64,000 bases of DNA from CAYVIB01 sp964451365 (GTDB lineage Bacteria > Pseudomonadota > Gammaproteobacteria > Pseudomonadales > Cellvibrionaceae). The stretch lies in the NCBI GenBank assembly GCA_964451365.1, contig CAYVIB010000001.1:248001-312000 (forward strand), in the 5' to 3' direction. Under the pieces are notes generated by a model. It was given only the letters and a program-made list of their open reading frames with translations, was not told where the DNA came from and did not search any database. Position numbers and translations under genes: made by a program. Positions 35,167 to 43,976 of the stretch are shown here, piece after piece. Each line of letters begins with the position of its first letter. Position 1 is the first letter of the stretch.

Positions 35167-36417
35167 TCAGGTTAATACTCCGGGAATAACCTCGCTTGCG
35201 TAGCCCTGATAGCTCGAGTGCTGATGCGCATTCAGCGCCACCGCCGCCGTGTGGATCATATTCAGCGGCGTATAGGAGGAGCCACCGGCATTGGAGACAC
35301 CGCGTTGAATCGCTCCGCCACCGCCGGCCATGATCAACGGCACGTTGTTACTGCCGTGGCCATCGCCATCACCCATATCCGTTACTTCGCACACAATGGT
35401 GGTGTTCAGCACGCCGGCAGTTCGCAAGCGATTGATGAGGTATGCCGACAGGCTGCTCATGTGCGCACGGGTTTCGCGGAAGTGGGGGTAGGTGGGGTCG
35501 CCACCATTACCGCCGTGAATGGACTGATGGTAAATACCGGTGAAGTTCAGATACGGAAAACTGAATTCACCCTGGTGGTTACCGAGCCCCAGTGAGCACG
35601 ACGCGGTGAGATTACACTGCAACGCCAGTGCAATGATGTCCGCCTGCAGATGCGCCTGCTGTTCGAAATTGGCGTGCGTTAACGGGAAGGTGGCCGGAGG
35701 TGAACCGCTGTTACAGGATTGACCACCGCCGCCGAGATCGATCAACCGTTGCTCGGTTTCCTCAATCGCCGTCAGGTGGGAATCCAGCCTCTGCCTTTCG
35801 TAACTGCCAAGTTTGCTGGTCAGGGCGTCTATCGCGTCCTTGTGGGCATCGATAATATTGGTTTTTGGATTGCCGCCACTGCTGGAGGAGGACGAGCCGT
35901 TGCCGAACAAACGGTTGAAGGCGTTGAACGGATTATCCTCGAACGGTACCTCGGTGCCATTGTCGCGTGTCAGATTTCCGTGTCCGTTACTGTGCACGCC
36001 GAGGTTGACGTAGCGGAAGGGGAGGCCCTCGCCGATGATGCGGCCTATGTTTACGTCAAAACTGTCACCGCCCCAACTGTTGTTGATGATGGTGGGCATA
36101 ACGCCGTGGCCACCACGGTGGTGCGACATGTTGCGCAGGAAATTACACTCTCCGCTGACAATGGAGTAAGGCTGCGACATGGGCCGCAACTGCGACAGAT
36201 TGCTGCTGGGGAACCACTGGTCGGCAATGGCACCGTCCGGAACATAAATGATGACGGATTTATTGGGCCCGCTTTGCGCTTCCGCCACTCGCGACCACAT
36301 CATGCCCGCCACCAGAGGCGATGCCTGCAGCAGCCCTTTACTGATACCCGCCGAAGCCAGAACTTTCAGGAAATTCCGGCGGTTTTTATCAAACACGTTT
36401 TTGTATCGAATTTTCAT
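35167..36417 (-). CDS. Tat-exported DUF1552 protein
   Basis: A 416-residue protein with a twin-arginine signal (KNRRNFLKVLASAGISKGLL) and a DUF1552 body: KSVIIYVPDGAIADQWFPSS, GVMPTIINNSWGGDSFDVNIGRIIGEG, HGNLTRDNG and TDMGDGDGHGSNNVPLIMAGGGG. DUF1552 is related to the alkaline-phosphatase-like/sulfatase fold (DUF1501 clan) and is usually encoded next to DUF1587/1592/1588/1585 proteins, as here. A run of six Ser near the middle recalls the linkers of secreted enzymes in these bacteria. The fold suggests export as a folded, metal-holding protein; its reaction is unknown. It lies 73 bases downstream of the CBM2-dehydrogenase gene. Confidence 0.9.
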   Translation of the reverse strand: MKIRYKNVFDKNRRNFLKVLASAGISKGLLQASPLVAGMMWSRVAEAQSGPNKSVIIYVPDGAIADQWFPSSNLSQLRPMSQPYSIVSGECNFLRNMSHHRGGHGVMPTIINNSWGGDSFDVNIGRIIGEGLPFRYVNLGVHSNGHGNLTRDNGTEVPFEDNPFNAFNRLFGNGSSSSSSGGNPKTNIIDAHKDAIDALTSKLGSYERQRLDSHLTAIEETEQRLIDLGGGGQSCNSGSPPATFPLTHANFEQQAHLQADIIALALQCNLTASCSLGLGNHQGEFSFPYLNFTGIYHQSIHGGNGGDPTYPHFRETRAHMSSLSAYLINRLRTAGVLNTTIVCEVTDMGDGDGHGSNNVPLIMAGGGGAIQRGVSNAGGSSYTPLNMIHTAAVALNAHQHSSYQGYASEVIPGVLT

Positions 36418-36490
36418 AATCTAAACCCTAATTTTTTGTTCACACATGAGGGGAAATGTTGGCGTGGCCCGCGGCGGGCCACGCACGGCA

Positions 36491-39400
36491 TTAACGCGGC
36501 CATGCCTTGCGGTACCGTACCGCCTGCATGACGCCCATGCGCTCCAACATTGCCCGCGGGCTTTGCTCCATCATGGTGTTTGTCAGGTTTTGAACTTCAC
36601 AGGCGTAACCGTCCTGCTCGACCGGGTCCAGCGTCGGTCCTTCCGGATTACTGCGGTCTATGCCGTCAACGCCCACGCCTACCACGTAACGGAACAGGTT
36701 CTGTGGTACACAGGCCTGTGCCGAGGGCAGGGTTGTCAGCAGTTCACCCAGGCCGCGCGAGCCCTGGAAGTCGATCCAGATATCGCGGTCGGTCAGGTTT
36801 TCGGGCGCGTACAATTGGCCGCTTGCGTCAATGGCGTTGCCACGCAGGTCAACCGTGCGCGGGTTGCCCACCGCATCGAAATCCTCCATACCGAAACCCA
36901 GCGGGTTGATCCACTCCCGGTGACAGTCTACGCAGGGCTCGGAGTCTGTGATGGCCGCAAATTTCATGCGGTTGGTGGTGGTTGGGTCATTGAGCAGCTC
37001 CGCGTTTTCCTCCAGTGCCTGGGCGCGGCCGAGTGCAATGTTGGCTGGCGGTTCGGGCTGGTTCTGGCAGAGCATGCGGCGGCGCACGCGCACGGACCGG
37101 CGAATCGGCGAGGATTCCACATCCTCGGCCCAGCGCGCCATGAAGGCGCCGTTGACCAGAATGCCGCCGCGGTTGGTGGTGGCGACTTGCTGGAAGTTGG
37201 TGCCGGTGATGCCGTTGATGCCGTAGTGCTGCGCCAGCGGGCCGTTGACGAAGGTGTAGTCCGCGTCATATAGCGATGCAAACTGTTCGTTCTCATCCAG
37301 CATGATATGGGCGAACACTTCGCGGATTTCCTGCTTCATGTGCGGGACCAGGTCATCGAATCCGGGCCAGGTGCTTTCGTCCTTCGGCGAGATTTCCAGC
37401 CGGTCGGTGTCGAGCCAGCTGCCGACGAAGTCGCCCATTACGGTGCTCGCGCTGTTGGTGTTCAACAGGCGCTCCGCTTCCTGCAGGATCTGGGCTTCGC
37501 TGCGCAGCTGGTTGTTGGCCGCTTTTTGCAGGGCCGTCTGGTCCGGCGTGGAACCGGTAAAGGTATAGCTCAACCAGGTGGCCATCTCGTACGACGTCAG
37601 CTCGAAAGCGTCCGAGGCGAGTTCGCTGTTGTTCGGGTTGGGTTCGCCAACCTCGTGCCGGTAGAGGAACTGCGGCGAAGACAGCATGGCCTCAATGGCA
37701 AGCTGGATACCGGCCTTCACGTCGCCGCTGGTCTGGCTGCCGTTGGCCATGGCCGTGTAAGTGGCCGTTTCGGCGCTGTCCAGTGGGCGGCGGAACACGC
37801 GTGGCGCGAAGTTGTTGATGAAATTATTCGCACAGGTCTGGTTGAAGGTGCTGCCGCAGCTCAGCGCGCCGGAGAAGTTTCGGTCCGCCGACCAGTTGGC
37901 GATTTCCTCGGCTACCGTCAGGTAGCGATCGTAAGTGCTGGAAACCACCGCCGCGTGGGTGTTGTTGATGAAGTAGCCCACCGTGGCGTCAGAGGCCAGG
38001 CCGCCGGCGACATCGAAGTTGACGCCGAACAGGTCCTCAACCGTGCGCTGGTATTCGGATCGGGTCAACAGCTTCAACTGTCGCGCCCCGTACACCGTAC
38101 CTTCGCAGGACAGCTCCTGTTCATCCTCCCACAAGTTGTCGGCGATATAGTTCACCACCTTGGTGGCGCACTCGGTATCGCACGATTGCGGGTCGTCCTG
38201 CGGCATGTTCAGTGCCACGAACTCGATCATTTGCGGGATGGGACGTGGGGTGTCGAATGGAACGCCTACACTGCCGCCGCTGGCGTCAATACCATGGCAG
38301 TCGGCGCAGAGGTTAACGTAGAGCTGCTCGCCGGTCATTTGCGGTGTCGGCGTTGGGCTGGGTGTCGGCGTCGGCGTGGGTTCGGGACCGGCTGGACCGC
38401 TGCAGGTCGGCTCGGTAAAGCTGCCGTCGTGCGAGCCCTGGAAGCCGAACTCGCGGCTTTGACCGGCCCCGATAGTCGCGTTATGACCGACGTTGCTGGC
38501 GGTTAACGTGTTGCCGGAGGTTGACAGGGTCACGTTCCAGCTGTTGGTCACTTGAGGCGGTTCGCTGAAGTCCAGAGTTACTTCCCAACCATTTACAGTT
38601 GAACTACCCGTGTTGTTCACGGTTACGTTGAATTGATAACCGCTCCCCCAGATATTGGAGTAGGTGACTTCACAGGTAATGCCACCGGGAATCGGGCTGG
38701 GAGTTGGGGACGGCGTGGGTGTTGGTGTTGGCGACGGATTTGGCGTCGGGCTGGGGGTTGGAGTCGGTGCGACGCCATCAGCCACGATCTGGTAAAGCCC
38801 ACCGCCGGAGTAATCCACTACATAGAGCTCGCCGCTGTTCGACTGACCGAAGGACGAAATGTAGAACGAGGCATCCGCCAGTTGATACCGGTCGTACTCG
38901 TTGTTGCCGGCGTAGACCAGCGCCCAGATGCGGCCTTCAACGTAGTCACCGAAAACATAGTCACCTTCCAGGCCATTGATGTCATTGCCGCGGTAGACAT
39001 AACCGCCGGTGACGGAGGCCCCTTCGCTGTGGTCATACACCGCGATCGGGTCGTCGAACGGACCGTTGTTGCCGTTACAGCTGTTGTTGGTTGTCTGGAA
39101 GCCTTCCCGGCAGCGCCAGCCGTAGTTGCCGCCACTGCGCAGGATATTAATTTCCTCCCACTGGGACTGGCCAACATCCGCCAGCCACAGTTGGCCTGTC
39201 TGGCTATCAAAACTCCAGCGCCAGGGGTTGCGCAGGCCGTAGGCCCAGATTTCCGGCAGCGCGCCACCGTTGACAAACGGGTTATCGGCGGGCACACCAT
39301 AAGTGGAGCCGCTGTCCACATCAATCCTGAGCATTGCACCCAGCCAGTTGTTGGTGTTCTGGCTGTTGGCCTGTGGATCGTTGGCGGAGCCGCCGTCACC

Positions 39401-40432
39401 GAAACCGATATAGAGGTAGCCGTCCGGGCCAAAGGCGATGTTGCCGCCGTTGTGGTTTGCGTAGGGCTGGCTCAGGGTCAGGATATCCTGGCGTGAACTT
39501 GTGTTCAGGCTGGTGCCGCTGGCATTCTCGGTAAACCGGGCGATCACTGAGGTCATCGGGTTACCCGATGGAGTCGTGAACGACAGGTAGACCTCGCCGT
39601 TGAACAGGTAGTCCGGATGGAAGGCCATACCCAGCACGCCACCTTCGCTTTCTGTGTCCACCACATTGGTGAGGTTCACATAGACGTTCTTGGTAGACGT
39701 GTTGTTATTGTTTGCGTCGATCCAGTAAATGGTGCCGCCTTTTTCCAGCACGTACCAGCGGGTGTCGTCGCCGGGTGCCTGCATAAAGCCCAGCGGCTCG
39801 TTAAATGTCAGGTTGGGGAACACGCGCTGCAGCTCCACCGCCGGAGGCTCGCCACCGGGGGTTGGGGTGGGACTCGGTGTTGGTGTCGGACTGGGTGTCG
39901 GAGTCGGACTCGGTATGGGTGACGGCGAAGGCGTCGGGGTTGGAGTCGGGCTCGGACTCGGCGACGGAGTGGGTGTCGGGCTCGGTGTCGGCGAAGGAGT
40001 CGGTGTGGGGCTCGGGCTCGGTGACGGAGTCGGCGTCGGGCTGGAACCGCAAACACTTCCCGTTACAACCGGAATTTGCGGATCGGCGTTCGGTGTTCCC
40101 TTGGTGCCCTGAATACCGAACTCCACCGACTGTCCCGGAGAAATGTTTGAATTCCAGCTAAAAGGGGTGGCGGTGTAGGGGTTGTTACCGGTCACATCGG
40201 CATTCCAGCCGCTGGTGCGGACGGAGCCATCGGTATATTGCCAGGACACCTCCCAGCCGTTGATTGTGGAGGAGCCTGTATTGGTAATCCGTATATAAGC
40301 TACGAATCCCGTATTCCAGTGGTTGCTGATTCCATATTCGCATGCCGCCATTACCTGCTGTACGCCAAACAGCAATGAGCAAGCGAAAGCTCCGGATAAA
40401 AGCCGGAACAGGCGCGAGGTAGGGTTATACAT
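36491..40432 (-). CDS. Secreted CBM2 - PQQ sugar dehydrogenase - CBM2 - cytochrome c - DUF1587/1592/1588/1585 fusion
   Basis: A 1313-residue secreted protein. Parts: signal peptide (1-30); CBM2 cellulose-binding domain (31-128, with Cys at each end and conserved Trp in NGWEVSWQY); a Pro/Thr/Ser linker of about 70 residues; a soluble-glucose-dehydrogenase-like PQQ domain (about 200-555: GFMQAPGDDTRWYVLEKGG, YANHNGGNIAFGPDGYLYIGFGDGG with the catalytic His, GLRNPWRWSFD with the PQQ Arg); second linker; second CBM2 (about 593-690); third linker; cytochrome c with CADCHG; then the DUF1587 segment LLTRSEYQRTVEDLFGV, DUF1595/1592 (RVFRRPLDSAE, SSPQFLYRHEVG), DUF1588 with a second haem site CVDCH and DUF1585 at the end. 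It could oxidise cello-oligosaccharides on cellulose and pass electrons inward through two haems. Linker codons are varied, so the repeats are under selection. First gene of a four-gene operon. Confidence 0.92.
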   Translation of the reverse strand: MYNPTSRLFRLLSGAFACSLLFGVQQVMAACEYGISNHWNTGFVAYIRITNTGSSTINGWEVSWQYTDGSVRTSGWNADVTGNNPYTATPFSWNSNISPGQSVEFGIQGTKGTPNADPQIPVVTGSVCGSSPTPTPSPSPSPTPTPSPTPSPTPTPSPSPSPTPTPTPSPSPIPSPTPTPSPTPTPSPTPTPGGEPPAVELQRVFPNLTFNEPLGFMQAPGDDTRWYVLEKGGTIYWIDANNNNTSTKNVYVNLTNVVDTESEGGVLGMAFHPDYLFNGEVYLSFTTPSGNPMTSVIARFTENASGTSLNTSSRQDILTLSQPYANHNGGNIAFGPDGYLYIGFGDGGSANDPQANSQNTNNWLGAMLRIDVDSGSTYGVPADNPFVNGGALPEIWAYGLRNPWRWSFDSQTGQLWLADVGQSQWEEINILRSGGNYGWRCREGFQTTNNSCNGNNGPFDDPIAVYDHSEGASVTGGYVYRGNDINGLEGDYVFGDYVEGRIWALVYAGNNEYDRYQLADASFYISSFGQSNSGELYVVDYSGGGLYQIVADGVAPTPTPSPTPNPSPTPTPTPSPTPSPIPGGITCEVTYSNIWGSGYQFNVTVNNTGSSTVNGWEVTLDFSEPPQVTNSWNVTLSTSGNTLTASNVGHNATIGAGQSREFGFQGSHDGSFTEPTCSGPAGPEPTPTPTPSPTPTPQMTGEQLYVNLCADCHGIDASGGSVGVPFDTPRPIPQMIEFVALNMPQDDPQSCDTECATKVVNYIADNLWEDEQELSCEGTVYGARQLKLLTRSEYQRTVEDLFGVNFDVAGGLASDATVGYFINNTHAAVVSSTYDRYLTVAEEIANWSADRNFSGALSCGSTFNQTCANNFINNFAPRVFRRPLDSAETATYTAMANGSQTSGDVKAGIQLAIEAMLSSPQFLYRHEVGEPNPNNSELASDAFELTSYEMATWLSYTFTGSTPDQTALQKAANNQLRSEAQILQEAERLLNTNSASTVMGDFVGSWLDTDRLEISPKDESTWPGFDDLVPHMKQEIREVFAHIMLDENEQFASLYDADYTFVNGPLAQHYGINGITGTNFQQVATTNRGGILVNGAFMARWAEDVESSPIRRSVRVRRRMLCQNQPEPPANIALGRAQALEENAELLNDPTTTNRMKFAAITDSEPCVDCHREWINPLGFGMEDFDAVGNPRTVDLRGNAIDASGQLYAPENLTDRDIWIDFQGSRGLGELLTTLPSAQACVPQNLFRYVVGVGVDGIDRSNPEGPTLDPVEQDGYACEVQNLTNTMMEQSPRAMLERMGVMQAVRYRKAWPR

Positions 40433-40960
40433 GAGGTAGTCCCCGTTTTTGTTTTTGATTTGTAATCAGGTCAGGGGAACGAAATAAACGCTTCGAATCG
40501 CCCTTCGCAAACATGTGCACCCGAGTATACGCCACCGATGATAAAAGTCTACAGATGAGGTGCAAAAATCGTCCAATATTCTGCAATTGCCATGGTTTGG
40601 TAGTCGGGTCTCTTTCGAGAAAGAAAGGATTCGAATAAACAGGCGGGGGCTAATAAGTTTTAACTTGTATGATAAATAAAGCCCGGGACTGACCAAACTA
40701 TTTTCGTCAGCACTAAAACAGCCCGACAACAATCATAAATTGCAATTATTGGAACTTCCCTGGTCATATTTTCAAGTTCACCAAAAAGTTCCGTGTCTAT
40801 TTACTTTCCCGTCGCTCCAGTACTTCTTCTTTTATGTACGTTTTTATTAATACAAATGCCATTGCGGGAACTAATTCACGTTTTTGTAAGGTAAGAGGAT
40901 GAATGGTATATCGATTGCATTAAGCACCTGACTCAAACAACTAACAACAGGGGAACAGCT
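40433..40960 (+). other. Intergenic region between divergent secreted-protein genes
   Basis: 528 bases, AT-richer than the flanks, separating the CBM2-dehydrogenase operon (minus) from the outer-membrane barrel gene (plus). No protein-like frame. Promoters for both should be here, but no single site stands out enough to call. Confidence 0.5.
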
Positions 40961-41545
40961 ATGGGCAAGCGGAAGACAATTTTAAAAATGCTATCAACCA
41001 CAATTGCTGCCGGGGCGATATTGGCATCTCCAGGTCAGGTTTTCGCGGAGCACGGCGGCTATCATCCCTATGTTGGTTTGTTTTATGGCGGTTACAAGGC
41101 TCGCGGCGACGCGTTTGACGACGAGAATGATTATTTTGAAGTCGCGGGAGGTTTTAAGTTTAATCCTTATTGGGGGTTGGAAGCCTCCTATACCAATTTC
41201 GGCGATTTTTCCGAAAGTTTCGGTTCCGCCGATATCGATGGCTTTGGCGCGGCCACGTTTGCGGCGATACCCATTTCCGGTAACACCGATATATACGGCA
41301 AACTGGGCGTGTTTTTTTCAACCGTGGATGTTGAGTTCGCCGGTTACAGCGAAGGTTTTGATGACGAACAATTATTTTACGGGCTCGGCGTTGACTTTGC
41401 CGTGTGGGATCCCGTGCATATCGCTCTTGAGTACAACCGCTACAAAATAGGAATGGATATCGATGTGGATTCAAGTGATATTGATATCGACGATCCCGAT
41501 ACCGATATGGATACATTTAAAGTGGGCGCGAAATATATGTTTTAA
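40961..41545 (+). CDS. Outer-membrane beta-barrel protein
   Basis: A 194-residue protein with a signal peptide (STTIAAGAILASPGQVFA) and a mature part made of alternating hydrophobic strands with aromatic ends (YHPYVGLFYGGYKARG, YFEVAGGFKFNPYWGLEASYTNFGDF, DIYGKLGVFFSTVDVEF, VHIALEYNRYKIG) and a C-terminal Phe (VGAKYMF), as needed for insertion by the BAM complex. An eight-stranded barrel of the OmpA-N/porin-like class is likely. An acidic loop DIDVDSSDIDIDDPDTDMD near the end is rich in Asp and may bind calcium. The ATG is preceded by AACAGGGGAACAGCT, a good ribosome binding site. Function unknown. Confidence 0.85.
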   Translation: MGKRKTILKMLSTTIAAGAILASPGQVFAEHGGYHPYVGLFYGGYKARGDAFDDENDYFEVAGGFKFNPYWGLEASYTNFGDFSESFGSADIDGFGAATFAAIPISGNTDIYGKLGVFFSTVDVEFAGYSEGFDDEQLFYGLGVDFAVWDPVHIALEYNRYKIGMDIDVDSSDIDIDDPDTDMDTFKVGAKYMF

Positions 41546-42436
41546 CCCGGCATCTGTTTAGCGGCCAGGTGGGACAGAAAAGAATCATGTTGCGTTGACA
41601 GCCCGGAGAGCTGCAGGGTGCCTGGGAAGGCAAACGCACAGGGAAGAGCGTTTGGTTTCGTGTTGGAGTTTCGAAATACAACTGATGTTTTGGCTTAGCG
41701 GTGGCTCACAACACGCAAGTCGAGAACTTCAGAAGTGTCTGGGAAGACATGCATGGATGCATGAAGGTAAATAAAAATTTTTATAATTGTCTAAATGACA
41801 ATTATAAAGCCTGAAGTGTTAACTTTACATTCACCCTGATGCCCGACTTGTTTTAGCCTGTTAATTTATCAGGCACACGAAACACCAAGCTTTCAGTCAT
41901 CTCAACGGTTTCTCCCGGCGTTCAAAAATTTCAATATTTGTCTTGCTCACTTCGGTCTCCTTTTTCCCTCGCCACGCAAATTTTCTTTGCAATTGCAATG
42001 GTTGAAAGAGTGTTTTTCAGTGTGGGTGCTCAAGAGAATTTGCAAATATCCATCACAACAGCGAAAAAGCTTTTAAACTCCGATTGGTGGTTTTGCGCAA
42101 GTAAAATAGAGCAAATTACCCGACCTGTTATCGAACAAGATCGGTTTCTTTTCTATCAAGACTGCATCAATTGGCGGCCTGATAATTATAACCCCGCAAT
42201 GGCTAAGGCTTTACAGGTGTTGAAAGCTGTATTGTCCGGCAGCAGTGGTTCCCACCCGGTGCTTTCGGCAGCACCCCAGCTTTAACAAAAGCCAGGCATA
42301 ACTCCACGGGAAGTTGCGGGATGCGCTTTTCCCTCTTCATCAGTTGAACCGCGACCGGTTTCTCCTGCCGGTCACTGGCCCTTCGCTTGCTTTAAATCCG
42401 GTAGATCTTTTTTGGTTTTATGTAGAGGGGGTTGGG
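41546..42436 (+). other. 891-bp region without a confident gene
   Basis: It contains the second copy of the 28-base repeat (41735-41762), a strong AT-rich inverted repeat at 41781-41807, and an open frame (ATG 41998 to 42285, about 95 residues) with some protein-like composition but no ribosome binding site or family; it is not called. The promoter of the exported-protein gene at 42437 should lie near 42300. Confidence 0.5.
41781..41807. repeat. Perfect 11-bp inverted repeat with 5-base spacer
   Basis: TTATAATTGTC and GACAATTATAA flank TAAAT. Being AT-rich and lacking a T tract it is a weak terminator; it could be a dimeric repressor site. It lies between the barrel protein gene and the exported protein gene. 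Confidence 0.7.
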
Positions 42437-43513
42437 ATGGCCATCCGGGCGATGGGTTTAATCTTGCTGCTGTCTGCAATAGCAATGGATGTTGGCGCCG
42501 ATCGAGAGGGTGAATCCCCGAATTTTATGGCCGCTTTAACGGATGTGGCAGCGGGACGCGTTTGCGAACACCTGGAGGGCCGGTTCCGCAATTTAAAATC
42601 GGAAGGCAGGGATCATCAGGATGCTGCGGTGACTGGCACCCTATGGATAAAGGAATGTCGTGCCGGCAGTGTTGAAGGTAATCCTCACATATTGGCACTG
42701 TCCATCAAAGCGCAGGGCTGGCGCTGGATCTACCAGAAAAAAGAAAAACTTGCCGCGGAATTTGAGATCAGTGAATACGGTAAATTCGAAGTGGCAATGG
42801 ACATTCAGGGTCGGCTTGATGCCGTTTACAATCCGCGAGAGAAAGTACTGGCGCTCTGGTTTCTGCCGCAAGGGGAACCTGAATTGAATTTTTCCCAGGT
42901 TGGCGATATTGAAGTGAATGAAGAAGGCTTGTGGGCATCCGTGCTGGGGGGCGTTGCGTCGGTGTTCATGCAGTCTCCGGAGACCATGGCGGCGGAGACC
43001 TTCGAGGCCCTGGGACGAAAAAAGCTCGTCCGGAAATTGGAGAAGGGATTCAGTATAGCGGCGGATTTCTGCAGCGGACGTGTCGTGGTGCGGATGGCGA
43101 AAATGTCCCGCCAGGAGCTTGTTTCGTCACTGGAGGAAAAGGTTGGGGAAAGCCAGGCCCACCACGCGCAAATGCACCCGGATGGATTGATAGTCGCTGG
43201 CCCGTTCAGCGCCGGTTCCGAAAAACTGCAAATCAAAATCAGCGGCACCAGTGGCAATCAGTTGCATGCGCAGCTTGTGTGCCAGGAGGAAGCCAATCGT
43301 ATGGCAAGCGCGTTTTTGAACGACAAGCGAATGCCTGAAGTTCAAACCCTGACGGATAACCGGGCGGGTTCGTTGTTAACGATGGAAGCCTCTTCCGACA
43401 ATTGCCCCGTTGTGTTGGTGACCCGGCCGGCGGGGCCAGCTAAAACACCGTTCGACTTCAATTATCGCGTTAATGAGCACCGGGCGATGAAACCGCTTGC
43501 GGATTGCGATTAA
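42437..43513 (+). CDS. Exported protein of unknown family
   Basis: A 358-residue protein with a signal peptide (MAIRAMGLILLLSAIAMDVGA) at the ATG 42437, which has GAGGGGG as ribosome binding site; upstream codons in the same frame look non-coding. The mature part has segments such as FMAALTDVAAGRVCEHLEGRF, TLWIKECRAGSVEG, EISEYGKFEVAMDIQGRLDAVYNPREKVLALWFLPQGEPEL and ILALSIKAQGWRWIYQKKEKLAAEFEI, suggesting beta-rich lipid- or membrane-facing sequence, with six Cys overall that could form disulfides. No family was recognised. It is monocistronic by position. Confidence 0.75.
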   Translation: MAIRAMGLILLLSAIAMDVGADREGESPNFMAALTDVAAGRVCEHLEGRFRNLKSEGRDHQDAAVTGTLWIKECRAGSVEGNPHILALSIKAQGWRWIYQKKEKLAAEFEISEYGKFEVAMDIQGRLDAVYNPREKVLALWFLPQGEPELNFSQVGDIEVNEEGLWASVLGGVASVFMQSPETMAAETFEALGRKKLVRKLEKGFSIAADFCSGRVVVRMAKMSRQELVSSLEEKVGESQAHHAQMHPDGLIVAGPFSAGSEKLQIKISGTSGNQLHAQLVCQEEANRMASAFLNDKRMPEVQTLTDNRAGSLLTMEASSDNCPVVLVTRPAGPAKTPFDFNYRVNEHRAMKPLADCD

Positions 43514-43976
43514 CTTCAATCAGTAAAAACCAACTTGAGTGGGAAGGTTATTGGTATCCAGCATTGAAGCAGGGGATGAACCGGCTTGGGTAAGACAGGC
43601 GCAATGACCGCGCTGGCGATAAATAAGCTGGGCTTGCGCACAGGAAGCAGAAAATGGATATCAACTCCCTTATCGTTTGAGTACCTGTCGGTGACGTCGG
43701 ACTGTTCAAAAAATAACTCAATTAATAGTATTCAGGATTATCATTGGCTTCTCCTTGTGCTTCTGAAAATAATTCTCGCGTGCTTCGGGTATTCGAACTG
43801 TGTAAGCTGTTTTACAATAAGAGATTGCAGACGCCACTCTGGTATCGCGCATCGCGACACGTTTGGTTCAATTAAACACGGGTTTAGTTGCAGTATCAGT
43901 ATCTTTGCTTTTTGTGTGACTTCCAGCCGTACAATGAATGTCACTACATCAAACTTTGCCATGAACGGAGTATCAA
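43514..43976 (+). other. Intergenic region before the ethylene-receptor-like kinase
   Basis: 463 bases with several short open frames, none protein-like. No repeat or terminator was found. The kinase promoter should be in the AT-rich part near 43690-43960. Confidence 0.5.

Noticed and set aside
37307..38506. 399-codon plus-strand frame across the dehydrogenase fusion
   Set aside because: Antisense shadow of the fusion gene, which has unambiguous domains.
41938..42285. Open frame of 95-115 codons between the barrel protein and the exported protein genes
   Set aside because: Starts at TTG or an ATG without a ribosome binding site; sequence partly protein-like but no support from any family or neighbour.
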